From positions 1 to 39,242 of the forward strand of contig JAAFJN010000044.1 in the NCBI GenBank assembly GCA_013298845.1: 39,242 nt of DNA. Direction: 5' to 3'. Below the pieces are notes generated by a model, which did no database searches, was not told the origin of the DNA, and saw nothing but the letters and a program-made list of their open reading frames with translations. Position 1 is the stretch's first letter. Every line of letters begins with the position of its first letter. The translations under genes and the position numbers were made by a program. The DNA comes from Chitinophagales bacterium. GTDB lineage: Bacteria; Bacteroidota; Bacteroidia; Chitinophagales; Saprospiraceae. Below are positions 33,466 to 39,242 of the stretch, in pieces.

Positions 33466-34602
33466 TTAATTATCAGAAACTTTTACCACCTTTCTGGTTT
33501 CAATGTGGTTGCCAATTTTGCAATGTACCACGTAAATACCAGCCTCCAGATTGGGAATTTCGAGGCGATAAAAACCGGGGGTTAACATTTTTTGCGGCAA
33601 CAACAGCGCCACCACACTTCCCATTTCGTTGGTCATTTCGGCCGACACCATTGTTTGTTTGTCAATATTGATTTCCAATGCCGCCTTTTCAACGTACGGG
33701 TTGGGGTAAATTTTCAGGTCAAAACGCGGCACACTTCCGGCGTACAAAATTTCTTCGGTGCGTTTTAACACGCGCGTAGTGGTATATTCTGGTTTGGCCG
33801 AAACAGGAATGGCGGAAGCGAGTGACCAACTAAAGATATTGCTCAAAATTTTGGAAGGAACCAATTCATCAGTGTAGTATTCCAAGCCCAAATAAATCAC
33901 TTTACCTTCTCCCATTTCTTTGTATCCCAACACCGACATGCCTTCGGCTTCGGCCACGGTTACAAAATCGCTGTCGGCAAATTCCATCGGATAAACAAAG
34001 TTGGACAGGTTAAAATTACCCGTTATCCCTTTCACCATTCCGTGGTCGGGGCGTTTGGGTTGCACCGTTGCGCCTTCGTAATAGTAGGCCTCATCGGGCG
34101 ATAGCAGCCCCAATGCCTGTATCGCACTGGTCTCGTGGGTCCCTGTGATGACCACTACCCCACCGTTGCGAACGAAATTTTCCAGTTTTTTGCCCATTGC
34201 CGATAACGCATCCGGGTCACCACCGGAGGGATAGGTAATCACAACGGCGTGTTGTTTTTCTAATAACCGTTCGAGGCGATCCACCGATTCATTTTTGTAA
34301 TCGGTGAGGGTAGCCCCGGGTAGTTCGCGGGACAAAAAGTGCCGCATTTGGGCCGCGTAAAGGCTATCGTAAGCGCTGTAATTAAAAAGGAGTACATTGT
34401 AAGCAGCGCTGTCGGCGACAGCAGTCCCCGACTCGTCCAATAAGTTACCGGGTAAAAAGCGGTTATCGGCCCCGAACATGTGCGCTACTGCCGTATTAAA
34501 GGCAAAAGAGGGAAGACGGCGCGGATGCCGCAGGGTGGTGAACGCCGAAAAGGCAATCCACGCGGTGACACTGATCATGAAGGAAGTAGTAAAAAATCTC
34601 AT
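33466..34602 (-). CDS. secreted protein with GATase-like domain and T9SS sorting domain
   Basis: 378 residues from MRFFTTSFMISVTAWIAFSA. The ORF is open 32 codons further up but those read unlike a signal. Seen: signal peptide, then a domain of Rossmann-like order (about 60-260: YNVLLFNYSAYDSLYAAQMR, LEKQHAVVITYPSGGDPDALS, FVRNGGVVVITGTHETSAIQ, GEGKVIYLGLEYYTDE), which resembles class I glutamine amidotransferase-like or ThuA-like folds used in secreted proteins; no catalytic Cys nucleophile is evident. The C-terminus (about 300-378) is a T9SS type A domain with YPNPYVEKAALEIN and GIYVVHCKIGNHIETRKVVKV. Function unknown; likely on the cell surface. It has a promoter at 34812-34819, about 205 bases upstream. 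Confidence 0.82.
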   Translation of the reverse strand: MRFFTTSFMISVTAWIAFSAFTTLRHPRRLPSFAFNTAVAHMFGADNRFLPGNLLDESGTAVADSAAYNVLLFNYSAYDSLYAAQMRHFLSRELPGATLTDYKNESVDRLERLLEKQHAVVITYPSGGDPDALSAMGKKLENFVRNGGVVVITGTHETSAIQALGLLSPDEAYYYEGATVQPKRPDHGMVKGITGNFNLSNFVYPMEFADSDFVTVAEAEGMSVLGYKEMGEGKVIYLGLEYYTDELVPSKILSNIFSWSLASAIPVSAKPEYTTTRVLKRTEEILYAGSVPRFDLKIYPNPYVEKAALEINIDKQTMVSAEMTNEMGSVVALLLPQKMLTPGFYRLEIPNLEAGIYVVHCKIGNHIETRKVVKVSDN

Positions 34603-34811
34603 TTTTGTATAATGGTTGTTCTGAAATACGGACTGATTTATTCTAAATTTGGTCATTTTGGTGATTTTAGTTTTCTCAAAACGCAAGATTGGATGCATAC
34701 ATTATTTGTATGACGAAAATTATACTTCGACGGTTAGTTTTTTTGTGCAAAAATCATTTGGATAGGCCAATAAATCGGTGCACAAAACCTACAATGCTCA
34801 GTATTAAAACG

Positions 34812-34819
34812 CAAAGGTA
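34812..34819 (-). promoter_or_regulatory. -7 box TACCTTTG before the GATase-like/T9SS gene
   Basis: A perfect match on the minus strand, just past the yceI terminator. It gives a long leader of about 200 bases before 34602, in which I see no further gene. Confidence 0.55.
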
Positions 34820-34844
34820 GGATAAAATCGAAAAAAAATTGCTA

Positions 34845-34884
34845 AAAAATACAAAACCCGCTTTGACATTACTGGCAAAGCGGG
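34845..34884 (-). terminator. terminator of the YceI gene
   Basis: cccgctttg and caaagcggg form a perfect 9-bp stem with a 10-base loop. On the minus strand it is followed by ttttgtattttttag. Confidence 0.75.
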
Positions 34885-34922
34885 CAAAATGTATAACAAC
34901 TTTCTTCCGTGTATTTCGAAAA

Positions 34923-35504
34923 TTACTTCTTCGCAGAAAGGCTTACATTCAAATCAAAATCATCATAGATGGTTTTGTCGCCCAAGCCGTCGAAGAAAGA
35001 GCCAGAACCGAATTTCACGTCAAACTCAGAGCGGTCAACGGTGATTTTACCAGTAGCGGTAACAACACCTGCATTTTCGCTTACGTTTGCGTTGAATTTC
35101 ACTTCTTTGGTTGTCCATTTGATCGTGAGGTTACCTACGATTTTGTAGTTACCTTTAGAGTCAGTTGGAATTGCTTTTGTGATAACATACTTTGCAGTTG
35201 GGTACTTGTCAACACCAAAGAAATCTTCAGATTTCAGGTGACCAACCAACTTACCTGCATATTCTCCCTGCAAATCGGTGCAAGTGATAGATGTCATGTC
35301 AATGTCAAAAGAGCCACCCGTCAATTTACCATCGGTCATGGTTAAAGAACCGTTTTTCAATTTAACATTACCAGCGTGCTCACCAGTTACTTTGTAGCCT
35401 TTCCAAACAACGTTACTAGCGTTTGTATCAACAGTGTAGTTAGTAGCAACTGAAGCCGCCATTGCGAGGATCGCCAAGAGAGGGAGAAAAAGGAATTTTT
35501 TCAT
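34923..35504 (-). CDS. YceI family periplasmic protein
   Basis: 193 residues from MKKFLFLPLLAILAMAASVA. Seen: signal peptide; YceI lipocalin-like barrel motifs (YTVDTNASNVVWKGYKVTGEHAG, VKLKNGSLTMTDGKLTGGSFDIDMTSI, LVGHLKSEDFFGVDKYPTAKYVIT, GNLTIKWTTKEVKFNANV, VTATGKITVDRSEFDVKFG and the end DLNVSLSAKK). Family knowledge: YceI proteins bind long-chain polyisoprenoid or amphiphilic ligands in the periplasm. The start is supported by the -7 box at 35614-35621. Single gene with its own terminator. Confidence 0.95.
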   Translation of the reverse strand: MKKFLFLPLLAILAMAASVATNYTVDTNASNVVWKGYKVTGEHAGNVKLKNGSLTMTDGKLTGGSFDIDMTSITCTDLQGEYAGKLVGHLKSEDFFGVDKYPTAKYVITKAIPTDSKGNYKIVGNLTIKWTTKEVKFNANVSENAGVVTATGKITVDRSEFDVKFGSGSFFDGLGDKTIYDDFDLNVSLSAKK

Positions 35505-35613
35505 TGTAAAAATTGCGTTTATGTTGTGATAAAATGTTTCGTTTTTGCGTTTCTTTTGGTATGATACACTGGGACAAAACAACTTCTGCACGCAGCATCT
35601 CAAAATCGTGTCG

Positions 35614-35621
35614 CAAATTTA
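35614..35621 (-). promoter_or_regulatory. yceI promoter, -7 box TAAATTTG
   Basis: A minus-strand TAnnTTTG match, with a leader of about 100 bases. The long in-frame extension of the ORF up to 35603 would begin right after this box, so the signal-peptide start at 35504 is preferred. Confidence 0.5.
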
Positions 35622-35746
35622 AGTGTTGCAACACCTAATGACGTGTATCGTTTACAATCATTAACAGTTACGATGGGTTTTTGTTAACAATAAGCCCCCA
35701 AGCGCAGCCTCCCATTTGAAAATTATTGAAGAAAAAGCAAATTTTA

Positions 35747-35779
35747 TTTGGAAAGGACCGCGCTGCCGTGTTACCTTTG
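35747..35779 (+). promoter_or_regulatory. rplS promoter TTTG-N21-TACCTTTG
   Basis: TTTG at 35747-35750 and TACCTTTG at 35772-35779. It lies after the upstream ORF start at 35726, which therefore cannot be used, and predicts a leader of about 30 bases. Confidence 0.65.
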
Positions 35780-35815
35780 CGGCTCTTTTCAAAAAAGATT
35801 GTAATTACATTTAAA

Positions 35816-36181
35816 ATGAAAGAATTAGAAGCCATTCAGTTTGTTCAAAGCCAGATGCTTAAAGCACCTGAGTTTCCGAACTTCAACACCGGCGACACTA
35901 TTATTGTTACCTACAAGATTGTGGAAGGTGACAAAACCCGCGAACAAGCATATCGCGGAGATGTGATCCAGATTAAAGGTCATGGCTTGACCAAGTCCTT
36001 TACGGTTCGCAAGATGTCGCATGGCGTAGGAGTAGAGCGTATCTTCGCTCTCTCTAATCCTAATATCGCAGGCATTCAGGTAGTTAAGCGCGGCCGCGTT
36101 CGTCGCTCACGCCTGTATTACCTCCGCGGATTAGTTGGTAAAAAAGCACGTATTAAAGAGTTGAAATACACTCAGCAATAA
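35816..36181 (+). CDS. rplS: 50S ribosomal protein L19
   Basis: 121 residues from MKELEAIQFVQSQMLKAPEF. It sits at the interface of the ribosomal subunits. Seen: the L19 core FNTGDTIIVTYKIVEGDKTREQAYRGDVIQIKG, FTVRKMSHGVGVERIFALSNPNI, and the closing RGRVRRSRLYYLRGLVGKKARIKE. The promoter position excludes the 30-codon longer frame. Single gene here; trmD and rpsP, its partners in many genomes, are not adjacent. Confidence 0.97.
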   Translation: MKELEAIQFVQSQMLKAPEFPNFNTGDTIIVTYKIVEGDKTREQAYRGDVIQIKGHGLTKSFTVRKMSHGVGVERIFALSNPNIAGIQVVKRGRVRRSRLYYLRGLVGKKARIKELKYTQQ

Positions 36182-36204
36182 TACGCGTTTTTGAACCTTA
36201 ATTA

Positions 36205-36244
36205 AAAACAGGAGTCACTTGCAAAAGTGGCTCCTGTTTTTTTT
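36205..36244. terminator. bidirectional terminator between rplS and the histidine kinase gene
   Basis: aaaacaggagtcact pairs with agtggctcctgtttt with one G-U type mismatch, loop tgcaa. It is followed by four more T on the plus strand, and by five T on the minus strand, so it can serve both converging genes. Confidence 0.85.
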
Positions 36245-36268
36245 ATGGGAATTCTGAAGTGCCACGAA

Positions 36269-37318
36269 TCAGGCTTTTTCCAAAGTAAATCCAAAGGTCG
36301 AACCTTGTCCGGGTGTACTGCGCACATTGATGGTTTGTTTGTGCGCTTCAATAATGTGTTTTACAATGGACAAACCCAAACCGGTACCACCGGCATCGCG
36401 GGAGCGGCTTTTATCCACCCGATAGAACCGGTCAAATACGTGCGGCAGGTGTTCGTCGGGTATCCCTACCCCACTATCGCTGATTTCGACCAGTATATAC
36501 GTCTCCATATCGTAAAAACTTACTTTGGTGGTTCCGCCTTCCTGGCTGTATTTGATGGAATTATACACCAAATTCACCATTACCTGGTGAATACTTTCCT
36601 TGTCGGCGCGCACATTGTAGTGCTGATCGGCTCCTTCTTTAAAAATCAACTTGATTTTTCGGTCGTTGGCGCGCATTTCCAGATCAGAAAAGACATCGTT
36701 GGCCAAATCGTGAATATCAAACTCGGTGAGTTCCAGTGCCATTTGCCCGGCTTCCAGTTTATTAATGGTTTCGAGGTCTTCCACAATGGCCTGAAGGCGA
36801 TCAACGTTTTTGGCGGCGCGATTCAGGTACTGCGTACGCACTTCCGGGTCGTCCATGGCCCCGTCCAAAAGGGTGTAAATAAATCCCTGAATATTAAAGA
36901 TGGGCGTTTTTAATTCGTGCGAAACATCACCGATAAAACGACGGCGGTAGACGGCCATTTTTTCCATTTCTTCGTACTCGCGGGCATTTTTTTCGGCCCA
37001 CTCGTCCACTTCGCGCTCCACATCACTCAAAATATGCCGATCCATGTCCACTTTTTCGGAGGTGAATTCGCCCGACATCTTGTGGCGGTGGATAACTTTG
37101 TAAATGAGTTTGATTTTGCGGTACAGATAATGCCGTACAAAGTAGTAATTGGCGTAAAAGTCAATGACCAACACCATCAAAAACAACAGGGTTATACCCT
37201 CAAAGGAAACGGTAAATAACCCAAAAAGCGAAAGCAGCACCACCACCATTGTGATAGATGCTGCCGATGTTAAGGCTGCAATCAGGGACAATTGCCCCGG
37301 GGTCTGATTTTTATACAT
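36269..37318 (-). CDS. two-component sensor histidine kinase
   Basis: 349 residues from MYKNQTPGQLSL, 4 bases after the stop of the response regulator gene; the ATG at 37345 would overlap that gene by 23 bases and adds 9 residues. Seen: two membrane helices (about 12-34 and 42-58) with almost no periplasmic loop, so little room for ligand sensing outside; HisKA with FIGDVSHELKTP (His134); N box LVYNSIKYS; G1 DSGVGIPDEHL; F box FDRFYRVD; G2 GGTGLGLSIVKHIIEAH. This domain order resembles PhoR-type kinases. Inference: phosphorylates the neighbouring regulator. The signal is unknown, but a short loop suggests a signal from the membrane or a partner. Confidence 0.95.
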   Translation of the reverse strand: MYKNQTPGQLSLIAALTSAASITMVVVLLSLFGLFTVSFEGITLLFLMVLVIDFYANYYFVRHYLYRKIKLIYKVIHRHKMSGEFTSEKVDMDRHILSDVEREVDEWAEKNAREYEEMEKMAVYRRRFIGDVSHELKTPIFNIQGFIYTLLDGAMDDPEVRTQYLNRAAKNVDRLQAIVEDLETINKLEAGQMALELTEFDIHDLANDVFSDLEMRANDRKIKLIFKEGADQHYNVRADKESIHQVMVNLVYNSIKYSQEGGTTKVSFYDMETYILVEISDSGVGIPDEHLPHVFDRFYRVDKSRSRDAGGTGLGLSIVKHIIEAHKQTINVRSTPGQGSTFGFTLEKA

Positions 37319-37322
37319 CGAA

Positions 37323-38018
37323 TCAGAATTCAAATTTATAGCCAATGCCCTTCAGCGTTTTAATGTATTTATCGCCCAATCGTTCTCTCAATTTCCGGAT
37401 GTGAACGTCAATGGTACGGTTGCCCACAATCACGTCATTGCCCCAAATTTTGTCAAAAATTTCGTCACGGGTAAATACACGTCCGGGTTTAGAGGCCAAC
37501 AACCACAAAATTTCAAATTCGCGGCGGGTAAACTCAATCACTTCTTCGCCCCTGAACACCAAAACTTTTTGGCTGTCAATTTTAATATCGTGTACCTCAA
37601 TAATGTGCGCGTTGTCTTCGTCGGCCGCAGCGGCAGTACGGCGCAACAAGGCACCGATTCGGCTGATTAATACGCGGGGTTTAATGGGTTTGGTAATATA
37701 GTCGTCGCCACCTACATCGAGGGCTGTTATTTGGGCAAAATCCTCGTCACGGGCGGTCAAAAAAGCAATTGGGGTCGTTGCAAATTCTTTTTTTGAGCGC
37801 AACAACCGACAAGTTTCCACACCATCTAACTCCGGCATCATAATATCCAGAATGATCAAATCTGGTTTTTCTTTTTCGGCAATGGCAATTGCCTGACGGC
37901 CATCGTTTGCCGAAACCACGACAAATCCTTCTTTTTTCAGATTATATTGAAGAAACTCAATAATATCCGGTTCATCATCCACAATCAATATTTTCCTTGA
38001 ACTTGTATTTTCAGCCAT
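37323..38018 (-). CDS. OmpR/PhoB family response regulator
   Basis: 231 residues from MAENTSSRKILIVDDEPDI. Seen: receiver domain with Asp14 and Asp15, phospho-acceptor Asp58 in LIILDIMMPELDG, Thr in FLTARDED and Lys in ITKPIKPR; winged-helix DNA-binding domain (about 130-231) with EFTRREFEILWLLASKPGRVFTRDEIFDKIWG, NRTIDVHIRKLRERLGDKYIKTLKGIGYKFE. Phosphorylated by the downstream kinase. The short start is supported by a -7 box 19-26 bases upstream (38037-38044), which overlaps or abuts any longer start. First gene of the pair. Confidence 0.96.
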   Translation of the reverse strand: MAENTSSRKILIVDDEPDIIEFLQYNLKKEGFVVVSANDGRQAIAIAEKEKPDLIILDIMMPELDGVETCRLLRSKKEFATTPIAFLTARDEDFAQITALDVGGDDYITKPIKPRVLISRIGALLRRTAAAADEDNAHIIEVHDIKIDSQKVLVFRGEEVIEFTRREFEILWLLASKPGRVFTRDEIFDKIWGNDVIVGNRTIDVHIRKLRERLGDKYIKTLKGIGYKFEF

Positions 38019-38036
38019 ATAATGTATTTGTTGGCG

Positions 38037-38044
38037 CAAAAGTA
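38037..38044 (-). promoter_or_regulatory. promoter of the two-component pair, -7 box TACTTTTG
   Basis: A TAnnTTTG match on the minus strand. Leader of about 12 bases to the ATG at 38018. Confidence 0.6.
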
Positions 38045-38102
38045 GTGTGGACTAAAGCATACCAGTTGTAAAGACCTTATTAATTTATTGTAAAGTTAAG
38101 CA

Positions 38103-39242
38103 TTAATAAACCACAAGTTCGGCAATGATCGCGGCTTTATTATCCTTGGTTGACGTGACCCAAACTCGAATCCGGTCGGTATTCAACTCCGGCAGTTCGA
38201 GGTAGCGCCGGTAGCCAATGGTCGTTCCCTGGTACAACGAGACCCATTTGCTGGTTTTGTGGTCGTAACCTTCCACCACAAAACCAGCAATAAACTGGCC
38301 TTCACCCACGTATTCCTGAATTTTGAGGAGGTGCTTGGTTTGTTTTTTTTGCAATTTCACCTCAATGTATCGCTGCGCTTTCGGACCCGATAACCGGGTG
38401 TAGGTATCGGTTTTACTATCCGTCAGGAGGGCAAATTTTTTATTGTTTTTCCCGCCAATGGTACCGCTTTTGACGTTATTTTGGGCAAATTTTTCTTTTT
38501 TCAACCGGCCAAACTCCGCCAAATTGACGGAATCGGCGGGATGAATACGCCCTCTTTGGTCGGGTGGAATATTCAAAATGAGATTTGCACCTCTACCGGC
38601 CGATTTCAGGTAAATATCCCACAACTGTTGGGGTGTTTTCACCTTGTCGTCTTCGTGCTGGTGGTAGAACCAACCGGGCCGGATGCTCACGTCGCACTCC
38701 GCCGGAATCCAGGTTTTTCCACGCATATTTCCGGTTTGGAGGGTATCGGTTTTGGGTGCTCCGTTGCCCCTTGTAAAACCTACTGTATCCAAAGTGCACC
38801 AATTGGTTTCGGTGATGGTACCCCTTTCGTTACCGGCCCAGCGGCAACCGGGACCAATATCGCTAAACAACACGGCATTGGGTTGCAGGCGGGCGGCCTC
38901 GCGCTCAAAACGTTTAAAATCGTACACTTGCAATTTGCCGTTGGGGCCTTCGCCATTGGCTCCATCCCACCAAAACTCAAACAAGTCACCGTATTGGGTC
39001 ATTAATTCGGTCATGGTCGCCACGTACACATCGTTGTATTCGGGGGTGCCGTATTTGGGGTGATTGCGGTCCCACGGACTGAGGTAAAATCCAAGTTTAA
39101 GGCCGTATTTTTCGCAAGCGACCGATAAATCCCGCAATACGTCCCCTTTGCCGTTGCGCCACGGAGATTCGCGGACGGTGTGGGTACTGTATTTGGAAGG
39201 CCACAGGCAAAACCCATCGTGGTGTTTGGCGGTAATAATTAA
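38103..39242 (-). CDS. alpha-L-fucosidase, GH29 (5' end outside window)
   Basis: The frame stays open to the right edge, so 379 C-terminal residues are visible. Hydrolyses alpha-L-fucose from glycans. Seen: LIITAKHHDGFCLWPSKYS at the very edge (GH29 barrel strand with the His pair), SPWRNGKGD, FYLSPWDRNHPKYG, the nucleophile region FEFWWDGANGEG (Asp93 of the visible part), TETNWCTLDT, PAECDVSIRPGWFYH, and LLLNIPPDQRG (here LILNIPPDQRG). The last 130 residues form a beta domain like an F5/8 type C (CBM32-like) module. The ...SIRPGWFYHxxED... form is typical of GH29 subfamily B. Probably secreted or a surface lipoprotein, but the signal is outside the window. A promoter and neighbours lie beyond the edge. 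Confidence 0.94.
   Translation of the reverse strand, partial: LIITAKHHDGFCLWPSKYSTHTVRESPWRNGKGDVLRDLSVACEKYGLKLGFYLSPWDRNHPKYGTPEYNDVYVATMTELMTQYGDLFEFWWDGANGEGPNGKLQVYDFKRFEREAARLQPNAVLFSDIGPGCRWAGNERGTITETNWCTLDTVGFTRGNGAPKTDTLQTGNMRGKTWIPAECDVSIRPGWFYHQHEDDKVKTPQQLWDIYLKSAGRGANLILNIPPDQRGRIHPADSVNLAEFGRLKKEKFAQNNVKSGTIGGKNNKKFALLTDSKTDTYTRLSGPKAQRYIEVKLQKKQTKHLLKIQEYVGEGQFIAGFVVEGYDHKTSKWVSLYQGTTIGYRRYLELPELNTDRIRVWVTSTKDNKAAIIAELVVY

Noticed and set aside
34839-35345. 168-residue plus-strand ORF opposite the YceI gene
   Set aside because: Antisense to a clear YceI gene and runs through its terminator.
36227-36913. 228-residue plus-strand ORF opposite the histidine kinase
   Set aside because: Antisense to kinase motifs and begins in the terminator.

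Overview
The window looks like a chromosomal piece of a Bacteroidota bacterium, probably from the Saprospiraceae/Lewinellaceae side of the phylum. The lineage below phylum is inference. The evidence is a SusC/SusD pair, three secreted proteins with type IX secretion (T9SS) C-terminal sorting domains, HYR-type repeats, a type B L31 protein, a fused MoaC-MoaB, and many promoters of the Bacteroidota form TAnnTTTG (several with TTTG about 19-21 nt upstream). Core genes are near 50% GC. Two short AT-rich patches (about 5270-6060 and 19860-20845) look like later arrivals.

Layout. 1-2405 is the 3' part of a large HYR-repeat surface protein. 2460-6385 is an accessory stretch: a possible transposase relic, a thioredoxin-reductase-like flavoprotein, a nested inverted repeat, a broken YhcG/DUF1016 nuclease gene between two copies of one promoter, and an AT-rich lipoprotein gene. 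6386-13224 is a tight four-gene operon: SusC, SusD-like lipoprotein, sodium:solute symporter and a metallophosphoesterase-fold protein without the usual metal ligands. 13225-13633 holds a 39-bp tandem repeat. 13634-14932 is a secreted T9SS protein. 14933-16085 is a decayed stretch with a small ORF, a 261-bp MITE-like element and a truncated membrane-protein ORF.

16086-20841 carries rpmE2 (-), rluA-moaCB (-), rarA (+) and an AT-rich gene of unknown function. 20847-26381 is a three-gene minus-strand operon: GT-C/TPR membrane protein, SAM methyltransferase, secreted TIM-barrel hydrolase-like protein. Enolase, a small exported protein and a MacB/FtsX-type permease follow. Then come ccmD-gdhA (overlapping), yajC, a T9SS protein with a GATase-like domain, a YceI protein, rplS, a response regulator/histidine kinase pair, and at the right edge a 5'-truncated GH29 alpha-L-fucosidase.

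How the genes work together. The SusCD-symporter-phosphoesterase operon reads as one uptake route: TonB-driven import over the outer membrane, Na+-coupled import over the inner membrane, and a cytoplasmic protein of uncertain role. No tRNA, rRNA, CRISPR array or complete insertion sequence was seen. Repeats are concentrated in the accessory gaps. The most unusual items are the ligand-poor phosphoesterase and its operon, the deleted YhcG gene with its duplicated promoter, the MITE-like element with GACCTC palindromes, and the near-leaderless divergent promoters of rluA and rarA.
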